Source of the DNA: an uncultured Collinsella sp.
GTDB lineage: Bacteria; Actinomycetota; Coriobacteriia; Coriobacteriales; Coriobacteriaceae
DNA length: 55,510 nt
Assembly (NCBI GenBank): GCA_944321445.1
Contig: CALULJ010000011.1
Span: 1-55,510 of the forward strand
Direction: 5' to 3'
The translations under genes were made by a program, and so were the position numbers. Numbering within the stretch: the stretch's first letter is position 1; each line of letters opens with the position of its first letter. The notes under the pieces are model-generated. The model searched no databases and was not told where the DNA came from. It saw only the letters and a program-made list of their open reading frames with translations. Below are positions 1-9,253 of the stretch, one piece after another.

Positions 1-229
1 CGCATTTGTCGGGCCGGATCTCGGATGCCGTCTGGAGGCGGATGTTCGAGGTGCCGGGGGTGAAGTTGTACGCCTCGTGGGCCTTCGCGTAGCCGAGGTC
101 GTCCGCGTCGAGCGCGAGCGCCGGCGCCGCCGCGGCCCCCAGCGCGGTGGTCGCGATGCCGAGCGCGAGCGCGCCGCGCCGGACGAGGTCCCTCGTCCGG
201 TCGCGCCATGTGCCGTTCATATGCACCAT
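1..229 (-). CDS. Secreted protein, N-terminal part only (gene runs off the window)
   Basis: Only the first 76 codons are inside the window. The chosen start at 229 is ATG with a GAAAGGA ribosome binding site 7 bases upstream; an in-frame ATG at 220 is the alternative. The peptide shows a basic N-region (RDRTRDLVRRG), a hydrophobic stretch rich in Ala, Leu and Gly (about residues 18-36) and a likely signal peptidase site after APALA, so the product is probably exported. After the signal come residues DADDLGYAKAHEAYNFTPGT, with no motif I recognise. The RR pair is not a convincing Tat motif. Base composition here and in the following gap is visibly richer in GC than the rest of the window. Function unknown. 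Confidence 0.55.
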   Translation of the reverse strand, partial: MVHMNGTWRDRTRDLVRRGALALGIATTALGAAAAPALALDADDLGYAKAHEAYNFTPGTSNIRLQTASEIRPDKC

Positions 230-649
230 TTGCGATTCCTTTCTCGGTTTCGATGCCGGCCGATCCGCATCCGGCATATATGTCGACTAGTATCCCACGG
301 TGCGCAGCGCCGGCGGCAAGACGGCCGAATGGATGCTGGGAATAGAGAATGAACGGGATGGGGTTTTCGGCAAACGGCACGTGCGGATGCGCACGGCACC
401 GTCCGGGGGCCGCCGCCCCGAGGGGGCGGCCGACGATCGGGGAGTGGGCCGGGCCCTCGGGGCGCCTCCGCCTCCGTTTTTCGGTTCCCGAACGGCAGGC
501 ACGGGGCCTTTTCGTTCCTCGCGGGCGGTGTTGTAACGTTTGCGGCAGCGCTGTCCGGTTTGGCGATGTCGCGGCGGGACGCTGCGCTAGAATGAAGCCA
601 CCTGACTGTTGGGCGCAGGTGCGCGCCCGCAAGGACAAGGAGGACCTTC
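230..649. promoter_or_regulatory. GC-rich gap upstream of pgi with a stem-loop and a candidate promoter
   Basis: This 420-base divergent gap has no supported gene. It holds a perfect 8-bp GC stem-loop at 412-430 (GCCGCCCC / GGGGCGGC, loop GAG) without a U-tract. A TAGAAT hexamer at 588-593 is a plausible -10 box for pgi, but no good -35 lies at standard spacing. The pgi ribosome binding site AAGGAGG is at 637-643. Confidence 0.35.
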
Positions 650-2344
<1,695 letters not shown>

Positions 2345-2373
2345 CTAGGCGCTAACTGGCCCGACTGGCCGGA

Positions 2374-2461
2374 CTGAGGTACCACACCTCGGGGTTCAAT
2401 CGTCGCTCGCCGCACGCAAGGCGTGCTCGCTCCTCTTTCACCCCGATTTGCGGCACCTCAG
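2374..2461. repeat. Nested inverted-repeat element downstream of pgi
   Basis: An 88-base stretch starts with CTGAGGT and ends with ACCTCAG. Inside are GGGGT/ACCCC arms and a central GCACGC-AAG-GCGTGC hairpin, so the whole block can fold as one long imperfect stem. No second copy was seen in this window. It could serve as a terminator structure for pgi or be a small palindromic mobile element. Confidence 0.4.
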
Positions 2462-2489
2462 CCGGCCGTCTCCGTTGTTGAGTACTATT

Positions 2490-2520
2490 GACGCACTTCT
2501 CCCCTGGTGAGAAGTGCGTC
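2490..2520. repeat. GACGCACTTCTC palindrome, copy 1
   Basis: Twelve-base perfect arms (GACGCACTTCTC / GAGAAGTGCGTC) surround a 7-base loop CCCTGGT. The same arms recur at 22738-22768 and within 23872-23949, which makes this an interspersed repeat family and not a chance hairpin. It lies between pgi and the PTS gene. Confidence 0.75.
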
Positions 2521-2640
2521 ATCAGAAGCAGATCTCGTCATCGACACCATTCCCGACTTGCTGCAGTTTGTCGGATATCTTCCATTTGTGACGCACCAAC
2601 CTGCCTGCTCTGTACCATGCCCAACGCGGATTTGTGGGTG

Positions 2641-2682
2641 CGGGTTTGTTTCACGAAGGGCGCGGTATTTGAGACAAACCCG
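2641..2682. repeat. Inverted repeat CGGGTTTGT / ACAAACCCG
   Basis: CGGGTTTGTTTC pairs with GAGACAAACCCG (11 of 12 positions) across an 18-base loop. It lies 14 bases before the strong stem-loop at 2697. It may be part of the same intergenic structured region; no function is evident. Confidence 0.4.
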
Positions 2683-2696
2683 TCCATAAAACACAG

Positions 2697-2740
2697 CGGC
2701 CCCTCTTCCGGTCGGCGCGAACCGACCGGAAGAGGGGCCG
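2697..2740. terminator. 19-bp perfect stem-loop, terminator-like
   Basis: Arms CGGCCCCTCTTCCGGTCGG (2697-2715) and the exact complement (2722-2740) enclose a CGCGAA loop. There is no long U-run after it, so it is terminator-like by stem strength only. It separates pgi from the PTS/GH4 operon. Confidence 0.55.
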
Positions 2741-3011
2741 TCCTCTCACCTTAGGCCGCGAGCGGTATGTTTTTCTCACTGAACGGAATGTAATATCTCA
2801 TTGTGCGCGTTCGTTTCGGGGTAAACGGTAGAAATCCACCGGCGAGCGTGAACGCACGTGGGACTTTTTTCCGAATGACTGGACACGTTCAAGGCTGTCC
2901 GATGCAGCTCTTCCAATCCTTCGCCGCTCATATTCTATAGATGAAGCCGCGGCGCGAGGAAAGGCCACCTCGCATGGAAATGAACCATCTTTTCTCTAAG
3001 AGGGGGTAGGG
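2741..3011 (+). promoter_or_regulatory. Leader/promoter region of the alpha-glucoside PTS operon
   Basis: No gene is supported in these 271 bases. The stretch has AT-richer patches (around 2775-2805 and 2931-2941, including TATTCTATAG) that are plausible promoter sites, and a purine-rich ribosome binding site AGAGGGGGTAGGG directly before the PTS start. This is where the two RpiR-type regulators encoded downstream would be expected to act, but I could not assign a convincing operator palindrome. Confidence 0.3.
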
Positions 3012-4562
3012 ATGAGTATCGACATCCAAGGCGCGCTGAAGCGTTTCTCCGCTGCAATCATCAGGCCCGTCCTGTTCCTTGCGGTAGCCGGTATCCTGCT
3101 TGCTGTCAGCGTTATCCTCAAGATGGAGGGTATGCCCGGTCCGATCGCAATGGTGGGCAACCTCATCTATACGTGCGTGAACTCCGGCGTCGTCGGCAAC
3201 CTCGGTTTGCTGTTCTGCATCGGCCTCACGTGTGCGCTCGCTAACACCAAGAAGGGCGACGCCGCCGTCATCGCGGCCTCCACGTTCCTGGTGTTCCTGT
3301 ACGCCAACAATGCTTGGCTCACCAACAATAACATGCTTGCCGACGCTTCCGGCGGTCTGTACGGCACCGGTCAGGGCATGGTCCTGGGCGTCCAGGTCGT
3401 GGACATGGGCGTGTTCATCGGCATCATTTTGGGCTGCATCAACGGTTGGCTGTTCAACAGGTTCTACAACGTGAAGTTCCCCGAGGTCGTGTCCACCTAC
3501 GACGGCACCCGCTGGGTCTTCTTCCTTGCCATCATGGCCGCCGGTGTCATCGGTGTGCTCATGTGCTACGTGTGGCCCACGGTTAACGGCTGGATCAACA
3601 GCCTGCAGGACTTCATCTACAACTCCGCCTACATCGGCCAGTTCGTCTATGGCTTCCTGAACAAGCTCCTGATTCCCACCGGCATGCATCACCTGCTGTG
3701 GATGCCCTTCATGTACTCCGCCGTGGGCGGCACCGCGCAGATTGCGGGCGAGACCTACGCTGGCGCGTACAACATCTTCATGGGCGAGCTGGGCAACACC
3801 GCTGCCATCACCGCCATGGACCCGTCCATCCGCTTCTGCGAGCTCGGCTTCGGTAAGTGGTTCGGCACCATCGGTACCGTTTTGGCCTTCATCTCCGTCG
3901 CTCCTAAGGAGCACCGCGCCAAGGTCCGCGGCATGCTGGTCCCGGCGGCTCTCGTCGCCATTCTCGCTGGCATTACCGAGCCCTTCGAGTTCATGTACCT
4001 GTGGGCATCTCCCATCCTGTTCGTGGTGAACGCCGCCCTCGACGGTCTATTCCAGTGCATCCTCTACGCTGCCGGTTGGCGCGCGCTGCTCACGGGCTTC
4101 ATCGAGACGGTGCCCGGCCTCATCGCCCTGCCCGCAAACCTGTCCAACTGGTTCGTGGTCATTCCGGTCGGCGCTGTGGCCGTGGTCGTGTGGTTCGTGG
4201 TCTTCCGCTTCCTCATCCTGAAGCTCAACCTCGTCACGCCTGGTCGTGAAGATGAGGACGAGCTGCCCGAGGGCTCCGCTGACGGTTCCGGTGCCACCGT
4301 TGCCGCTGCCGCTCCGGAGAACGTGCAGACCATCATCGAGGGTCTGGGCGGTCCCGACAACATCGTCAAGGTTATGAACTGCTTCACCCGCCTGCGCGTC
4401 GACGTCAAGGACATGGACCTCGTGAACGAGGACACCATCAACAAGGTGAAGAACAGCGGTATCATCCGCGCCGGCGCGAGCAACATCCAGATCGTCATCG
4501 GCATGAAGGTCGGCGAGGTCAGCGAGGCCGTCAACAAGGCGCTCGGTCGCGATACGGAGTAG
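3012..4562 (+). CDS. PTS transporter EIICB, glucose/alpha-glucoside family
   Basis: A 516-residue membrane permease of the phosphotransferase system that imports and phosphorylates a sugar. The N-terminal EIIC domain (about 1-405) is strongly hydrophobic and carries the glucose-superfamily signatures GMHHLLWMPF and GITEPFEFMYLW. A short Ala/Gly-rich linker leads to an EIIB domain (about 437-516) with the phosphorylated cysteine at about 457 in MNCFTRLRVDV. No EIIA domain is fused or encoded nearby, so phosphate must come from an EIIA elsewhere. The next gene is a 6-phospho-alpha-glucosidase, which points to maltose or another alpha-glucoside as substrate; that specificity is inferred from context. 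A GGGGGTAGGG ribosome binding site precedes the ATG. Confidence 0.9.
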   Translation: MSIDIQGALKRFSAAIIRPVLFLAVAGILLAVSVILKMEGMPGPIAMVGNLIYTCVNSGVVGNLGLLFCIGLTCALANTKKGDAAVIAASTFLVFLYANNAWLTNNNMLADASGGLYGTGQGMVLGVQVVDMGVFIGIILGCINGWLFNRFYNVKFPEVVSTYDGTRWVFFLAIMAAGVIGVLMCYVWPTVNGWINSLQDFIYNSAYIGQFVYGFLNKLLIPTGMHHLLWMPFMYSAVGGTAQIAGETYAGAYNIFMGELGNTAAITAMDPSIRFCELGFGKWFGTIGTVLAFISVAPKEHRAKVRGMLVPAALVAILAGITEPFEFMYLWASPILFVVNAALDGLFQCILYAAGWRALLTGFIETVPGLIALPANLSNWFVVIPVGAVAVVVWFVVFRFLILKLNLVTPGREDEDELPEGSADGSGATVAAAAPENVQTIIEGLGGPDNIVKVMNCFTRLRVDVKDMDLVNEDTINKVKNSGIIRAGASNIQIVIGMKVGEVSEAVNKALGRDTE

Positions 4563-4679
4563 CCTCGACGCGACAGCTGCGACATCCTCCGGGATGCGTC
4601 GAGGGGAGCGACACTCCCGGATCTATGGCATGCGGGGCGCATGGTCAGCCTCAACAAGGCGTGCATAAACGCCCCGCAT
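4563..4679 (+). other. Two intercistronic stem-loops between PTS and GH4 genes
   Basis: Immediately after the PTS stop codon, CCTCGACGC (4563-4571) pairs with GCGTCGAGG (4596-4604). A second stem pairs ATGCGGGGCG (4630-4639) with CGCCCCGCAT (4670-4679). Neither has a U-tract. In this position such structures may protect the upstream mRNA or partly attenuate read-through, allowing different levels of transporter and enzyme; this role is inferred. Confidence 0.45.
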
Positions 4680-4749
4680 CCTGCTTGAACCCGAACAAAC
4701 TCTCCGTACACCAACATGTTCTACAAGTCTTCAAATAAAGGAGATCATC

Positions 4750-6099
4750 ATGAGCAAGGACCAGTTTGTTGTCTGTATCGTCGGTGGCGGTTCCCGCTAC
4801 ACCCCGGGCATCCTGAAGATGCTCGTCGCCGAGAAGGACCGCTTCCCGCTGTCCAAGGTCATCCTCTACGATAACGAGTACGACCGTCAGGCGAAGATCG
4901 GCGAGTACGGCCGCATCCTCATGAGCGAGTACTATCCCGAGTGCGAGGTCATCGATACCACCGACCCCGAGACCGCCTTCACCGGCATCGATTTCGCCTT
5001 CATGCAGATTCGCGCCGGCCGCATGAAGATGCGCCGTTCCGATGAGCACATCGCCCTCAAGCACGGCTGCATCGGCCAGGAGACCTGCGGCGCCGGCGGC
5101 TTTGCCTATGGCATGCGCTCCATCCCGGCTGTCTGCGACATCATCAAGGACATTCGCAAGTACTCGCCCGAGGCATGGGTGCTCAACTACTCCAACCCCG
5201 CGGCCATCGTGGCTGAGGCCACCAAGCGCGTCTTCCCGGGTGACAAGCGCATCATCAACATCTGCGACATGCCCGTCGGCATCATGAACCAGTACGCGGA
5301 CGCCCTGGGTGTGCCCCGCAACTCCATCGAGGCCCGTTACTTCGGCCTCAACCACTTCGGCTGGTTCACCGCCGTGCTCGACAAGGAGACCGGCGAGGAC
5401 TACCTGCCGCGCCTGCGCGAGATCTTCTCTGAGGATCTGCCCGAGGATGCCTTCAGTGACATCGACGCCAGCTGGTCGGCGACCTTCCACTTCCTGCGCA
5501 AGATGTGCCGCGAGGCGCCGGAGGGCATGCTGCCCAACACCTACCTGCAGTACTACCTGTATCGCGATCACATGCTCGCCGAAGAGAACCCCGAGCACAC
5601 TCGTGCCGACGAGGTCATGGAGGGCCACGAGAAGATGATCTTCGAAATGGTCGACGAGGTCATCGCCGCGGGCAAGTTCGAGGGCACGAAGTACGCCTTC
5701 ACGGTCGAGAGCCTGAAGGACGACGATCACGCCACCTACATCGTCGACCTTGCTTGCGCGCTCGCGTTCAACACCCATGAGCGCTTCCTGTGCATGACCG
5801 AGAACAACGGCATCATCCCCAACTTCTCTCAGGGTGCGATGGTTGAGGTTCCCTGCATGGTTGGCTCCAACGGCGTCGAGCCGCTGAACGTGGGCGAGAT
5901 CCCCACCTTCCAGAAGGGCCTGCTCGAGAACCAGTTCGCCTACGAGAAGCTCACCGTCGACGCCAACCTCAACGGCAGCTACCGCGACGCGCTCGATGCC
6001 CTGACGCTCAACCGCTTGGTGGGCGACACGGATCGTGCCCGTGCCCTGCTGGACGACTACATCGAGGCTAACAAGGGTTACTGGCCCGAGCTTCACTAA
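4750..6099 (+). CDS. 6-phospho-alpha-glucosidase, glycoside hydrolase family 4
   Basis: Cytoplasmic NAD- and Mn-dependent enzyme that cleaves the phosphorylated alpha-glucoside delivered by the PTS into glucose-6-phosphate and a second sugar. The 449-residue protein begins with the dinucleotide-binding loop VGGGSRYTPG (11-20). The CDMP motif at 172-175, with the metal-ligand Cys172, is the known signature of alpha-specific members; beta-specific ones have CNVP or CNIP. The second metal ligand His202 lies in GLNHFGW. YSNPAAI at 147-153 is also conserved. AAAGGAG lies 7 bases upstream of the ATG. It is co-directional with the PTS gene 187 bases upstream, and its product feeds glucose-6-phosphate to Pgi. 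Whether the natural substrate is maltose, isomaltose, trehalulose-type sugars or sucrose isomers cannot be told from sequence. Confidence 0.93.
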   Translation: MSKDQFVVCIVGGGSRYTPGILKMLVAEKDRFPLSKVILYDNEYDRQAKIGEYGRILMSEYYPECEVIDTTDPETAFTGIDFAFMQIRAGRMKMRRSDEHIALKHGCIGQETCGAGGFAYGMRSIPAVCDIIKDIRKYSPEAWVLNYSNPAAIVAEATKRVFPGDKRIINICDMPVGIMNQYADALGVPRNSIEARYFGLNHFGWFTAVLDKETGEDYLPRLREIFSEDLPEDAFSDIDASWSATFHFLRKMCREAPEGMLPNTYLQYYLYRDHMLAEENPEHTRADEVMEGHEKMIFEMVDEVIAAGKFEGTKYAFTVESLKDDDHATYIVDLACALAFNTHERFLCMTENNGIIPNFSQGAMVEVPCMVGSNGVEPLNVGEIPTFQKGLLENQFAYEKLTVDANLNGSYRDALDALTLNRLVGDTDRARALLDDYIEANKGYWPELH

Positions 6100-6166
6100 G
6101 CGCTTCATCGATGCGTCCGCTGCGCGCCCGGCAGGGGAGGCAGCGCAGATGGCGTGATGAATACGG

Positions 6167-6194
6167 GGGAGGGCCTGCATGTGCGGGCCCTCCC
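6167..6194 (+). other. Stem-loop upstream of the small membrane protein
   Basis: GGGAGGGCC (6167-6175) pairs with GGCCCTCCC (6186-6194) around a 10-base loop, ending 14 bases before the ribosome binding site of the next gene. There is no U-run, so it is more likely an mRNA processing or stabilising hairpin, or a weak terminator. Confidence 0.4.
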
Positions 6195-6224
6195 GCATAT
6201 GCATATCGAAAGGAGAGTCGCATC

Positions 6225-6464
6225 ATGGCTCATACTCAAAGCAAGATGCATGGAGCTTCGCTGCGATCGCTGGTCAAAAAGGCGGCGCCAATCCTGTGCT
6301 GTTTGGCCGGTTTGCTCTACCCGCTTGCGGGGTTCATCATCTTCGCGGTGCTTCGTGTGCGCGGCGGCGACCCCGCCCTGCGCAATGCGGCGCTCATCGG
6401 CGCCGTGGTCTCGCTGGCCGTGTATGTGCTCTCGTTTACCACCGGGGTCGTGCTGGGCGGATAG
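6225..6464 (+). CDS. Small two-helix membrane protein
   Basis: A 79-residue protein with a short basic cytoplasmic start (MAHTQSKMHGASLRSLVKK) and two hydrophobic segments at about 21-42 and 54-78, joined by a charged RVRGGDPALRN loop. The ATG at 6225 was chosen over longer in-frame starts because AAAGGAGA precedes it by 8 bases. It sits between the glucosidase and the RpiR genes on the same strand and may belong to that operon. The topology resembles small zinc-ribbon-less DUF-type membrane proteins of actinobacteria, but I recognise no named family and assign no function. Confidence 0.7.
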   Translation: MAHTQSKMHGASLRSLVKKAAPILCCLAGLLYPLAGFIIFAVLRVRGGDPALRNAALIGAVVSLAVYVLSFTTGVVLGG

Positions 6465-6491
6465 CGCTCGTGTATGGAGGAAGGAGGTCCC

Positions 6492-7217
6492 ATGGCGCAA
6501 CGGTTGTCGCCGCTCGAGCGACAGATCATGCAGTCGCTGGTCGCGCATATCTCCCAAAACGAGGAGGTGTCGCTCACCGAGCTCGCTGAAGAGTGCCATG
6601 TGTCGAAGAGCTCCGTGGTGAAGATGGTCCAGAAGCTGGGCTATCGGGGCTTTGAGGACCTCACCTACAACGTACGCTTCAACGCTCAGACGAGCACGGG
6701 CATGCTGCTTCCGCGCGTCGTGACGGCCGACCCCGTCGATCGGGCGGCCGATGCGCTCGCGGCGTGTTTGGCCCGGTGCCCGGGGCATCGCAACTTCATC
6801 TTCTCGGGCGATAGACGTTGCGGTGCGCTCATCGCATCGTACATGAGCCGAAAGCTCGCGATGTTCGACATCTTCGCCCCGCCTTCGTACGACTACGCAC
6901 TGACGGTGCCCGGAAGCCTGCCTTGCGGCGTGGCGTTTTTCTGCTTCCACAAGGAGCTGCCCGGGCGCTCGCTGCGCGGGCAGCAGGAGGGGTACGGCGA
7001 GGGGATGTTCTCGGCGGCGCGCGAGGCGGGCTTTTATACCGTCGCGCTTTCGGATGCCGACAACCGCATCCAGGAGGAAGCCGATCTGCTGCTGCGCATC
7101 GCGCCCAATGAGGGGCCGGATGTCGATTTATACGCAGCGCGCGTGATCATGCTGTTCGAGATGGCGTTGGCGCGGTTTGCCCGCAGGCGAGGAGGTGACG
7201 ATGGGTCTCACCGATAG
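6492..7217 (+). CDS. RpiR/MurR-family transcriptional regulator, first of a pair
   Basis: A 241-residue DNA-binding protein. Residues 1-75 match the RpiR helix-turn-helix fold: LSPLERQIMQ, LTELAEECHVSKSSVVKMVQ and KLGYRGFEDL, the last being a typical family ending. The C-terminal part should be a sugar-phosphate-sensing SIS domain, but it is short and divergent (FIFSGDRRCGALIASYMSRK is the only clear remnant), so ligand sensing may be altered. The ATG at 6492 was chosen because GGAAGGAGG precedes it; an upstream ATG at 6474 lacks this spacing. It overlaps the next RpiR gene by 17 bases, which suggests translational coupling. By position it probably controls the PTS/GH4 genes. Confidence 0.85.
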   Translation: MAQRLSPLERQIMQSLVAHISQNEEVSLTELAEECHVSKSSVVKMVQKLGYRGFEDLTYNVRFNAQTSTGMLLPRVVTADPVDRAADALAACLARCPGHRNFIFSGDRRCGALIASYMSRKLAMFDIFAPPSYDYALTVPGSLPCGVAFFCFHKELPGRSLRGQQEGYGEGMFSAAREAGFYTVALSDADNRIQEEADLLLRIAPNEGPDVDLYAARVIMLFEMALARFARRRGGDDGSHR

Positions 7218-7863
7218 CGAAAAGTGCGTCTACGCCTATGTGCGGTCGCAGGCGAAAGCGGGGAAGCGCCCTACGATCGATGAGGTCGCCCAGCGGACCG
7301 GCGTTGCGCGTTCGAGCGTGGCGCGCGTGGCAAAGCGCCTGGGATACAAGGGCTGGAAGGATTTCACCCTCCAGCTCGAGCGCTACTTCCGTCCGGAGGA
7401 ACATGACGATGCGGTCGCGGATAGCACGAACCTTGTTGCCGATGTTTTGGTGCGCTATCGCGACCAGCCGATATTGATCGATGCGATCGGCGACGTGGAA
7501 ATCTGCGTTGACTACCTGTTGCTTCGTTTGGGAGAGCTGGGGCTGCGCGCTATGGTGTACGGCAGGGGCGTCGCCGAGTCGCTGGCGTCCTCTAACGAAC
7601 GAGCGGTGTTGCTGCTGCTGAACGAAAGCGGCATGGCATTGATGCCCGCATGCCTGTTCGCTGCGGAGCGGGGCTTCGAGGTCATCGCCATCACGGCGAG
7701 CCACGATACGCCGATTTCGAAGCTCGCGGATGTGAACGTAGTTATCAAGAACAACAAGTCCAATGTTGCTGCCTATGAGCCGAATTACTTTACCGCTGGC
7801 GCCTTGTCCTATCTTGAACGCGTGATGGCTGCCTTTGCCAACGCGGTGAGGCAGAGGTCGTGA
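7201..7863 (+). CDS. RpiR/MurR-family transcriptional regulator, second of a pair
   Basis: A 220-residue protein with an N-terminal RpiR helix-turn-helix (about 1-65: PTIDEVAQRTGVARSSVARV, then RLGYKGWKDFTLQLERYF). The rest resembles a degenerate SIS domain with alternating beta strands and helices (ILIDAIGDVEICVDYLLLRL, AVLLLLNESG, VIAITASHDTPISKLADV). The start codon follows GAGGAGG and lies inside the end of the previous RpiR gene. The two neighbours are similar in architecture but diverged in sequence, so they could act as a heteromer or respond to different sugar phosphates; this is inferred from the coupling only. Confidence 0.85.
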   Translation: MGLTDSEKCVYAYVRSQAKAGKRPTIDEVAQRTGVARSSVARVAKRLGYKGWKDFTLQLERYFRPEEHDDAVADSTNLVADVLVRYRDQPILIDAIGDVEICVDYLLLRLGELGLRAMVYGRGVAESLASSNERAVLLLLNESGMALMPACLFAAERGFEVIAITASHDTPISKLADVNVVIKNNKSNVAAYEPNYFTAGALSYLERVMAAFANAVRQRS

Positions 7864-7932
7864 AACCGGGACGCAGCAGCCTGTCTGCCGTATCGCGCGT
7901 TGAGTCTCAATTTCACGGTGGAGTTGGGTTGA

Positions 7933-7952
7933 CGCGCACGGTGTCGTGCGCG
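7933..7952 (+). other. Short hairpin between RpiR and HAD genes
   Basis: CGCGCACG (7933-7940) and CGTGCGCG (7945-7952) form an 8-bp stem with loop GTGT, about 40 bases upstream of the HAD start. It could be a processing site or weak attenuator; nothing else is seen in this gap. Confidence 0.3.
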
Positions 7953-7995
7953 ACGATTGGGCGCGGCAATGCCATTCGATGCGAAGGGACCTGCG

Positions 7996-8649
7996 ATGTC
8001 GTTTCCGTTCAAGGCCGTCATCTTCGATATGGACGGCGTGATCGTCGATACGGAGAAGTTCTACTTTGACGAGCTCGCTGTGATGAGCGACGAGCTGGGC
8101 CTCGGCATTACGCTCGAGGAACGTAAAGCGCAGGTGGGCATGTCGCACCAGGCGTTCCAGCGCAGCCTCGTGAAGTGGATGGAGCGCGGGGGCCGCGGGC
8201 GCATGTCCGGTGACGAGGCGGAAGCCGTGTACAACGAATGGGCGAAGGGGCGGCCGCGTCCGTATGCTCAGCTGCTGAATCCGGGCATCGTTGAGACAGT
8301 CGACGCGCTGCATAACATGGGAACACGTGTGGCGCTTGCGTCTTCCTCCCCGATGGCAAACATTCTGGATGTCCTGCATGCATGCGGCCTTTCTGGCAAG
8401 TTTGAGCCCATCGTGTCGGGTGAGCAGTTCCACGAAAGCAAGCCCGATCCCGAGATCTACCTGCATACGCTCGACCTGCTAGGATTGCCTGCCGAGGAGT
8501 GCTGCTGCATCGAGGACTCCGTGTACGGTATCGCTGCCGGGCGCGCTGCGGGACTCACCGTCATCGCCAAACGCGAGGAGCGCTTCGGGTTTTCTCAGGA
8601 AGGGGCCGACCGCATCATCGATGCGATCCCCGATCTGCTGCGCGTGTAA
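7996..8649 (+). CDS. HAD-superfamily hydrolase, beta-phosphoglucomutase/sugar phosphatase type
   Basis: A 217-residue HAD-I protein. The four family motifs are present: DMDGVIVD near the N-terminus (nucleophile and acid/base Asp), ASSS (motif II) around residue 115, SKPDP (Lys of motif III) and EDSVYGI (motif IV acidic pair). The cap domain with the conserved GMSHQ segment fits the beta-phosphoglucomutase/phosphatase subgroup. The ATG at 7996 follows GAAGGGA; earlier in-frame starts are not supported by a ribosome binding site. Co-directional placement after the PTS/GH4/RpiR genes suggests removal or isomerisation of a sugar phosphate from the same pathway. Substrate is not determinable from sequence. 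Confidence 0.85.
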   Translation: MSFPFKAVIFDMDGVIVDTEKFYFDELAVMSDELGLGITLEERKAQVGMSHQAFQRSLVKWMERGGRGRMSGDEAEAVYNEWAKGRPRPYAQLLNPGIVETVDALHNMGTRVALASSSPMANILDVLHACGLSGKFEPIVSGEQFHESKPDPEIYLHTLDLLGLPAEECCCIEDSVYGIAAGRAAGLTVIAKREERFGFSQEGADRIIDAIPDLLRV

Positions 8650-8806
8650 GGGAGTGGGGCACGATTTCACAGAGCGTGTTCTTGCCGACAGTTGGAGGCT
8701 GCTTCGAGGCTTCACGCGTCGGAAATCACGCGTTTTGTCGGAATGGTCGGCAGCTGCAGACCGTACCGAGATCGTTGACTGAGCATCGTCTTTCGATCGG
8801 CAAGAA

Positions 8807-8830
8807 AACGGGGCCCGTGAAGGCCCCGTT
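8807..8830. terminator. Rho-independent-type terminator between convergent genes
   Basis: AACGGGGCC (8807-8815) pairs with GGCCCCGTT (8822-8830). An A-run precedes it and TTCTCGT follows. It can serve both the plus-strand sugar operon and the minus-strand small gene that ends at 8862. Confidence 0.65.
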
Positions 8831-8861
8831 CTCGTAAGGGGGAGGTGTGTCGTGCAGCTCG

Positions 8862-9131
8862 TTATGCCGCTTGGCGAATCGGGCGGTTGTTCATAACCGG
8901 ACGGCTTGAAGCGGGGTGTAGAGGCTTTCCCGCCAATGAGGCGACGCCTGCGGGCGCCAGCTCGTCAAGATGGTCCGACCACGTGAGGTCGCGATCGGCA
9001 ACATCGGGGCTGAAGCGCACGCGCCAGCGCCGGACCGCGGCGGGCAGGGCGAAGGAGAGCGCCTCCAGCAGGACGAATACGGTTGCCAGCGGAACAATGA
9101 TCTGCAACAGCAGGGCGATGGACTCGACCAT
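8862..9131 (-). CDS. Small single-pass membrane protein
   Basis: An 89-residue protein supported by a good ribosome binding site (GGGAAAGGAG, 5 bases before the ATG) and by a clear hydrophobic segment at about 5-30 (IALLLQIIVPLATVFVLLEA). The remainder is polar and basic with no motif I know. It converges on the sugar operon and shares the terminator at 8807. Function unknown; it might be a small regulatory or stress membrane peptide, but this cannot be supported. Confidence 0.55.
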   Translation of the reverse strand: MVESIALLLQIIVPLATVFVLLEALSFALPAAVRRWRVRFSPDVADRDLTWSDHLDELAPAGVASLAGKPLHPASSRPVMNNRPIRQAA

Positions 9132-9253
9132 GATGGCTCCTTTCCCTCTCGCGGTTTCCGAGGGCGCGGTGCCGCGTCCTTATCTAGTCCATACCCGCAT
9201 GAGCCGGTGTTATACGCAGATGGCGACGGGCGGTGCGAGGGTATTCGGCGAGC

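Noticed and set aside
2385-2400. GGGGTTCAATCG looked like a tRNA T-arm
   Set aside because: No acceptor, D- or anticodon arm fits around it; it is part of the nested inverted repeat at 2374-2461.
2485-2754. Short frames in the gap after pgi
   Set aside because: They run across palindromic repeats and terminator arms, lack ribosome binding sites and have no hydrophobic or domain pattern.
4651-6204. A 517-codon open frame antisense to the GH4 gene
   Set aside because: Same codon-mirror effect; the GH4 frame has catalytic motifs and the antisense product does not resemble any protein.
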